A stretch of 64,000 bases of DNA, from contig CAYWKU010000003.1 of NCBI GenBank assembly GCA_964459325.1, positions 62,001 through 126,000 on the forward strand. The letters are read 5' to 3'. A program made the translations under genes and the position numbers. The stretch comes from CAYWKU01 sp964459325. GTDB lineage: Bacteria > RBG-13-61-14 > CAYWKU01. How positions within the stretch are numbered: the first letter of the stretch is position 1; every line of letters begins with the position of its first letter. Below the pieces are notes generated by a model. The model saw only the letters and a list, made by a program, of their open reading frames with translations, did no database searches and had not been told where the DNA came from. Below, in pieces: positions 59,625-64,000 of this stretch.

Positions 59625-59969
59625 ATGAAAGAAATCCTCCAAGTCTTCGGTAGGCGATTGAAAGCCTTGCGAAAAGAGCGGAAGATGACCCAGGAAGAGC
59701 TCGCGGACAAGCTGGGACTTCATAACAGCTACATTGGACTGTTGGAGCGCGGTGAGCGCATTCCCAGTTTGTTGACGCTGGACAAGATCGCCAAGTATTT
59801 CGGAGTAAAGCCTTCGGATCTGATTGTAGAGGAGCAGAAGCCCCAGAAGTATGACCTCAAACAGAAGGAGCTGCTTTACATCGTAAAGGAAGGCGCTTCG
59901 GAAGAAGTCGATAAACTCTACAAAATCGCCAAGATAGTCATGGAGCCCGTCGGGGGACGCAAGAAGTAA
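59625..59969 (+). CDS. XRE-family helix-turn-helix regulator
   Basis: A 114-aa protein. Residues about 8-68 form a Cro/C1-type helix-turn-helix (FGRRLKALRKERKMTQEELADKLGLHNSYIGLLERGERIPSLLTLDKIAKYF). A 45-residue charged tail (EEQKPQKYDLKQKELLYIVKEGASEEVDKLYKIAKIV) likely dimerises. An AGAGAGGTGA Shine-Dalgarno precedes the ATG. It stands alone with a strong AT-rich promoter region. Its targets are unknown. Confidence 0.88.
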   Translation: MKEILQVFGRRLKALRKERKMTQEELADKLGLHNSYIGLLERGERIPSLLTLDKIAKYFGVKPSDLIVEEQKPQKYDLKQKELLYIVKEGASEEVDKLYKIAKIVMEPVGGRKK

Positions 59970-60035
59970 GACCCTTTCGGATTTCTGAAAAGAGTTGAAT
60001 TTTTTCGCGGTGTCGGCGGCGCCGCTTTATTTTTT

Positions 60036-60055
60036 GTGCGCCCGGCAGGGCGCAC
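60036..60055. repeat. 20-bp GC hairpin (family E)
   Basis: GTGCGCCC-GGCA-GGGCGCAC, perfect 8-bp arms, preceded by TTTATTTTTT. It is the inverse of the hairpin at 3905-3920 including flanks. Confidence 0.5.
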
Positions 60056-60143
60056 CCACTTGAAGGTGTAAGTCCTTCGCAGGCCCGACGAACAGGAACC
60101 GTATATGAGGCTCATTCGCGGGATGAGGAGGCAAATATCTCTA

Positions 60144-60270
60144 ACAGGCTGTTGAAAAATGCTATTTTTCGTAACGCCCGGACGGGCAAAAGGCGCCTTA
60201 ATAAAATCAGCTACTTACAAGTGCCGCCAGGGATGGCGGCGTTACGTTTCTGACTTTTTCAACACCCTGT
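60144..60270. mobile_element. Family B MITE-like element, short form
   Basis: A 127-bp element flanked by TA (60142-60143, 60271-60272). The left end CAGGCTGTTGAAAAA has one change relative to the right end. The interior is nearly the same as in the 50249 copy. Confidence 0.75.
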
Positions 60271-60399
60271 TAGGACGAGGGGCATTGAGGTTACATCAGC
60301 ATGGCCTGTCAGGAACCGCCGTATACGGAACCGTACGTACGGTGGTGTGAGAGGACGGGGAAGGCAACTCCCCCTCCTACTCGATGTAGTGTCAAAAGC

Positions 60400-60903
60400 T
60401 CAACGGTTTTCCCCGGCCGGCAGGGGATATGTTTTTCCTCCGATTTGGAGGGCGGGCGAGCCGTCTCGCTTTTCCACCAGATGTCGGGTGAGTTGATAAT
60501 AAGCGGGCCTGGTGAACCTGGCCCAATCGCGGGATTTTTTCACGCGGGCATAGGGTATGTTTTTATCGCCGATTTTAATCGTGGAAGGTTCGAGGACTTC
60601 TTCGGTGAAGTCGCTCAGCTCCAGGACCAGTGATTCCCCTTTTTCGCGGACGCCTTTTACCAGGTATGGCGCATCCTCTATTTGTACCTTGCACCGTTCG
60701 TAACCGATGGTTACGTAATAGCCGTCATCCTCCCATTTCAGGCTGCGATTGAGCTTTTCCAGTATGCCCGGATGAGTGATTTTTTCGTCCTCGTGATACC
60801 AGTCTCCGTCTTTGGACAGGAACATTTTTGCAGGCACGTTAAAGAACCTGCCCCGCTTTTTTGATTGTCCCGTCGAATTTTTTGAATCCTTATTTCCGGC
60901 CAT
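60400..60903 (-). CDS. DUF1285-family protein
   Basis: A 167-aa cytoplasmic protein. The core matches DUF1285: SKDGDWYHEDEKITHPGI, LNRSLKWEDDGYYVTIGYERCKVQIEDAPYLV and a later beta-rich part with ARFTRPAYYQLTRHLVEKRDG. A lysine-rich N-terminal tail of about 25 residues precedes it. The biochemical function of the family is not known to me. It is divergent from the nuo operon. Confidence 0.8.
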   Translation of the reverse strand: MAGNKDSKNSTGQSKKRGRFFNVPAKMFLSKDGDWYHEDEKITHPGILEKLNRSLKWEDDGYYVTIGYERCKVQIEDAPYLVKGVREKGESLVLELSDFTEEVLEPSTIKIGDKNIPYARVKKSRDWARFTRPAYYQLTRHLVEKRDGSPALQIGGKTYPLPAGENR

Positions 60904-60989
60904 GCATCGAGTTTAAAGCCGGTTTCTGTTTCCGGCAAATCGGACATAAAAGCGATTTTTTTTTGGGAAGATTTATTCTCTTCGCCCTA

Positions 60990-61016
60990 TTGACAAACCA
61001 ACATAAAGGGTATAAT
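60990..61016 (+). promoter_or_regulatory. Promoter of the nuo operon
   Basis: TTGACA (60990-60995) and TATAAT (61011-61016), both consensus, with a short 15-bp spacer, 80 bp before nuoA. The short spacer suggests it may need an activator. Confidence 0.6.
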
Positions 61017-61095
61017 GTGAACAATCTGAAAATGAATCGCCGTTCATTGTCCTAGCTGGTTGTGGGGGGCGGAATCGGCTTCAAGGACCAAATAG

Positions 61096-61458
61096 ATGGG
61101 CTATTTTGCAGTAATAGTAATTTTTGTTATAGGCGTGTTGGTGGGCGCGGTTTTTATCGCGTTGTCTCACCTTTTAGGCCCCAGGCGCCCCAGTCCCGTT
61201 AAATACGGCCCTTATGAGTGCGGAGTGGACCCGCTTACCGCTCCCAGGCGCCGCATGAGCGTAAAGTACTACCGCGTGGCCCTTTTGTTTCTCGTTTTCG
61301 ACATTGAAACGGCTCTCATCGTTCCGTGGGCGGTTATTTACCGGGACGCTCTCGCCGATTGGGGAGCGTATATATTACTGGTAATGCTGGTATTCCTCGT
61401 GGTTCTTGCCGTAGGGTTGGTTTACGAGTGGAAGCAGGGGGCCCTGAATTGGGAGTAG
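61096..61458 (+). CDS. nuoA: NADH-quinone oxidoreductase subunit A
   Basis: A 120-aa membrane subunit of complex I with three hydrophobic helices. The conserved loop KYGPYECGVDPLTAPRRRMSVKYY and the FDIETALIVPWAV segment are diagnostic. First gene of the nuoABCDE operon. Confidence 0.95.
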   Translation: MGYFAVIVIFVIGVLVGAVFIALSHLLGPRRPSPVKYGPYECGVDPLTAPRRRMSVKYYRVALLFLVFDIETALIVPWAVIYRDALADWGAYILLVMLVFLVVLAVGLVYEWKQGALNWE

Positions 61459-61928
61459 AAACCTCATTCGGACCCGGCATAATCACCACCACCCTGGATA
61501 AAGTTGTAAATTGGGGTCGGAGATGGTCTCTATACCCTATGCCGTTTGGAACCGCGTGTTGCGCCATCGAAATGATGGCCTGCCTGGCAAGCCGTTACGA
61601 TATTTCCCGGTTCGGCGCGGAAGCCATCCGGTTCAGCCCCCGCCAATGCGACCTTCTTATAGTGGCGGGTACGGTCAACCACAAAATGAACTCCATTCTT
61701 CGCCGGATTTACGACCAGATGAGCGAGCCTAAGTGGGTTATCGCCATGGGCGCGTGCGCCAGCGCCGGCGGGCCTTTCGATTCGTACGCAGTGTTGCAGG
61801 GTATAGACCGCTCGATACCGGTGGACGTTTACATCGCCGGATGTCCGCCGCGCCCCGAAGCTTTACTCCAGGCGGTGTTGAAGATTCAACAGCAAATAGA
61901 TGACGAAACTGTTCTTGACCGGAAATAA
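61449..61928 (+). CDS. nuoB: NADH-quinone oxidoreductase subunit B
   Basis: A 159-aa subunit that carries the N2 [4Fe-4S] cluster, the last before quinone. The ligands are GTACCAIEMMA (two adjacent cysteines), GACASAGG and GCPPRPEAL. The chosen start is a TTG at 61449 that overlaps the end of nuoA by 10 bp; no ATG or GTG fits better. Sequence starts MGVETSFGPGIITTTLDKVVNWGR. Confidence 0.93.
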   Translation: MGVETSFGPGIITTTLDKVVNWGRRWSLYPMPFGTACCAIEMMACLASRYDISRFGAEAIRFSPRQCDLLIVAGTVNHKMNSILRRIYDQMSEPKWVIAMGACASAGGPFDSYAVLQGIDRSIPVDVYIAGCPPRPEALLQAVLKIQQQIDDETVLDRK

Positions 61929-61933
61929 ACTCA

Positions 61934-62443
61934 ATGAGTGACGTGGAAACCGAAAAAGCGATTCAGGAGCTGAAGAACCGGTTGGGTGAAGCGATGGTAG
62001 ATGTGATTACCCCGCTGGATGGCATACCGACGGTTCAGCTCGAATCCATAGCTGTAATCGATGCGCTGGCTGCACTTCGGGAGAATCCGCCTCATGCCCC
62101 GTTCGACATGCTGACGGACCTTACGGCGGTGGATTGGCTCGATTATCCGGAAGCTGGTGACAGGTTCGAGATGGTATATCATCTCTGCTCCACCACTGCC
62201 AACAAGAGGGTGAGGCTTAAATGTCGCCTGCCGGAGCTCAATCCCCGTATAAAATCGGCTATTTCGGTTTACAAGAGCGCTGAATGGATGGAGCGGGAGG
62301 TCTGGGACCTGTTCGGAATAAGGTTCGACGGCCATCCCGACCTCCGAAGGATAATGCTGTGGCAGGATTATGAAGGCCATCCCCTGAGGAAAGACTACCC
62401 GACGCGCGGCCGGCAACCGGTGGAGCGAACCCCGGAAACCTGA
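61934..62443 (+). CDS. nuoC: NADH-quinone oxidoreductase subunit C
   Basis: A 169-aa peripheral-arm subunit (30-kDa family). The signature EREVWDLFGIRFDGHPDLRRIMLWQDYEGHPLRKDYP is complete. Separate from nuoD, not fused as in enterobacteria. Confidence 0.95.
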   Translation: MSDVETEKAIQELKNRLGEAMVDVITPLDGIPTVQLESIAVIDALAALRENPPHAPFDMLTDLTAVDWLDYPEAGDRFEMVYHLCSTTANKRVRLKCRLPELNPRIKSAISVYKSAEWMEREVWDLFGIRFDGHPDLRRIMLWQDYEGHPLRKDYPTRGRQPVERTPET

Positions 62444-62448
62444 GAATC

Positions 62449-63642
62449 ATGAGTAATTTGCAGAACATACGTCCCGAAGAAGGGCGAATGGTCTTGAATA
62501 TAGGGCCAAGTCACCCGGCCACCCACGGTGCGTTGCAGATAATCGTGGAGCTGGAGGGGGAGAAGATAGTGCGGGCCGACCCCATTATCGGGTATCTGCA
62601 CAGGGGCGTGGAAAAGCTCGCGGAAAACCTTACTTATCACCAGTTTATAACTTACACCGACCGCCTGAACTATGTTTCCAGCTTCCTCAATAACGTCGGA
62701 TACGTCATGGCGGTGGAAAAGCTTCTCGGCCTGGAGGTACCCAAAAGGGCTCAGGTAATCCGGGTCATATTGAGCGAAATGTCCCGGATAATGGACCATA
62801 CGGTCTGCCTGGGCACTAATGTGTTGGATATCGGAGCGTTTACGGTCTTTCTTTACCTCTTTAATATACGGGAAAAAGCCTACGACATTCTGGAGTCGGT
62901 TTGCGGGGCGCGTTTGACCGTCAGCTATTGCCGCGCCGGCGGGGTGGCTTACGATGTTCCGAAAGGTTTTAAAGAAGCCTGTCTCGAATTCTGTGACCTT
63001 GCCGAGTCCACTTTGAAGGACATCGAGGGACTGCTGAACAAAAACCGCATCTTCAGGGACCGCACTATCGGAGTCGGGGCCATCAGCCAGGAGGAGGCCA
63101 TATCCTATGGATTTACCGGCCCTAACCTCCGGGCCACCGGCAAGCAGTGGGACATCAGGAAGGCTTTCCCTTACGCCACCTATGAAGAGTACGATTTCGA
63201 GATTCCCACTCACGACGGCGGCGACGTATGGGGCAGGTACTGGGTGCGACTGGAAGAAATAAGGCAAAGCTGCCGCATTATCCGTCAGGCTCTCGAAAAT
63301 ATGCCCTCCGGGAGGGTCTTGCCGGAAGATTTCAAGCACGTGTTGCCCGATAAGGATATGGTTTACGACACAATCGAGGGTGTAATTCATCATTTCGAGC
63401 AGATTATCCACGGCGTAAGGCCCCCGGAAGGCGAGGTTTACGCATCGGTGGAAGCCGCCAACGGCGAGCTGGGTTATTACATCGTGAGCGACGGCGGGCG
63501 CAGTCCCTACAGGCTCCGTATCAGGCCGCCGTGTTTCATATGTTACCAGGCTTTCGAGCAACTTATTAAGGGACACATGATACAGGACCTGATAGCCGTT
63601 CTGGGTTCCGTTAATATTATTGCAGGAGAACTGGACAGGTAA
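62449..63642 (+). CDS. nuoD: NADH-quinone oxidoreductase subunit D
   Basis: A 397-aa 49-kDa-type subunit that helps form the quinone site. NIGPSHPATHGALQIIVELEGEKI, GYLHRGVEKLAE, YTDRLNYVSSF and the C-terminal GELGYYIVSDGGRSPYRLRIRPPCF and GSVNIIAGELDR are canonical. Normal length. Confidence 0.96.
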   Translation: MSNLQNIRPEEGRMVLNIGPSHPATHGALQIIVELEGEKIVRADPIIGYLHRGVEKLAENLTYHQFITYTDRLNYVSSFLNNVGYVMAVEKLLGLEVPKRAQVIRVILSEMSRIMDHTVCLGTNVLDIGAFTVFLYLFNIREKAYDILESVCGARLTVSYCRAGGVAYDVPKGFKEACLEFCDLAESTLKDIEGLLNKNRIFRDRTIGVGAISQEEAISYGFTGPNLRATGKQWDIRKAFPYATYEEYDFEIPTHDGGDVWGRYWVRLEEIRQSCRIIRQALENMPSGRVLPEDFKHVLPDKDMVYDTIEGVIHHFEQIIHGVRPPEGEVYASVEAANGELGYYIVSDGGRSPYRLRIRPPCFICYQAFEQLIKGHMIQDLIAVLGSVNIIAGELDR

Positions 63643-63644
63643 TC

Positions 63645-64000
63645 ATGGACTTTTCGGCCGAGGGCCAGAAGGAATTCCGGAAGATTCTGGACGACAGCGA
63701 AACCCGGCAGGGCGCTTTGATGATGAGCTTGCACCTGGCGCAGCGGGAGTTCGGCCACGTCAACCAGGAGGTGGAAGAATTGCTGGCCGAGAAGCTGGGC
63801 CTGACACTGGCTTACGTCCATGGCGTGGTGACTTTCTACTCCTATTTTCATACGGAGCCGGTAGGAAAGTACCTGCTCCAGTTCTGTTCGACGCTGCCGT
63901 GTGCCCTTCGGGGAAGCGAGGAGTTGCACGACCATGTTTGCAAGAAGCTGGGAATAAAAAGCGGGGAAACGACTTCCGACGGCAAGTTTACCGTTATCAA
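63645..64000 (+). CDS. nuoE: NADH-quinone oxidoreductase subunit E (partial, runs off the window)
   Basis: 118 codons are visible without a stop. This is the thioredoxin-like [2Fe-2S] subunit: the first cysteine pair of the N1a cluster is in FCSTLPCALRGSEEL, and the helical N-terminus (LHLAQREFGHVNQEVEELLAEKLGLTLAYVHGVVTFYSYF) fits NuoE. It begins two bases after nuoD. Presence of NuoE implies an NADH-oxidising complex I rather than the 11-subunit form. Confidence 0.93.
   Translation, partial: MDFSAEGQKEFRKILDDSETRQGALMMSLHLAQREFGHVNQEVEELLAEKLGLTLAYVHGVVTFYSYFHTEPVGKYLLQFCSTLPCALRGSEELHDHVCKKLGIKSGETTSDGKFTVI

Overview
The window is about 64 kb of a Gram-negative, probably anaerobic environmental bacterium. 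It has outer-membrane beta-barrels, an OmpA-type protein, lipoproteins with lipoboxes, an IPTL-CTERM exported protein, the MEP isoprenoid enzyme Dxs, a NuoABCDE complex I operon, and a large heterodisulfide-reductase (Hdr) type electron-transfer cluster together with beta-oxidation genes. This fits a sulfate-reducer-like, syntroph-like or candidate-phylum lineage, but the sequence alone does not fix the phylum. No rRNA, tRNA, CRISPR array or complete insertion sequence was seen.

Layout. 1-3.6 kb: the 3' end of a Ca2+/Na+ antiporter and three outer-membrane beta-barrel genes. 4-8.1 kb: a marR-fadN-fadA operon for fatty-acid beta-oxidation. 8.3-12.7 kb: an iron-uptake locus (DtxR-family regulator, two feoA, feoB, an outer-membrane protein) with matching palindromic operators before the regulator and before feoB. 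12.7-26.5 kb: a nine-gene minus-strand region. It starts at a textbook sigma-54 promoter and runs through a thioredoxin/receiver fusion, an HdrD-like protein, an HdrA carrying an inserted GltD-like module, MvhD, an FrhB/FdhB-like Fe-S protein, a tandem double HdrA, HdrC and HdrB, and ends at a PAS sigma-54 activator. 26.9-36.2 kb: exported proteins, several of them linked to polysaccharides (an unrecognised lipoprotein, a GH105 hydrolase, a dockerin/Ig/beta-helix protein, and a propeller-OmpA-DUF2914 protein). 36.3-42.2 kb: PilZ, mnmA, mtaB, rnc, a small membrane protein, a receiver protein and an MFS transporter. 42.2-43.3 kb: a gene graveyard of repeats and two gene remnants. 43.3-53.8 kb: a CAP-domain protein, hypotheticals, a GT87-like membrane protein, a dehydrogenase/LsrF-like aldolase pair, propeller lipoproteins and an IPTL-CTERM protein. 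54-59.3 kb: xseA-xseB-ispA-dxs-tlyA. 59.6-60.9 kb: an XRE regulator and a DUF1285 protein. 61.1-64 kb: nuoABCDE, running off the end.

How it fits together. FadN and FadA release reducing power as NADH and, with acyl-CoA dehydrogenases encoded elsewhere, as reduced flavoprotein. The Hdr cluster is the kind of flavin/Fe-S machinery that bifurcates or confurcates such electrons, and complex I feeds the quinone pool. The Hdr cluster carries its own sigma-54 control circuit: promoter, two upstream palindromes, and a sigma-54 activator at the far end. Iron supply for these Fe-S proteins is handled by the adjacent Feo locus.

The intergenic regions hold at least five families of small palindromic repeats. 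One 127-150 bp MITE-like family is flanked by TA dinucleotides, and its insertion site can be checked against an unoccupied paralogous copy in the same window. Start codons were moved from the longest open frame wherever a Shine-Dalgarno sequence or a signal peptide favoured an internal start.
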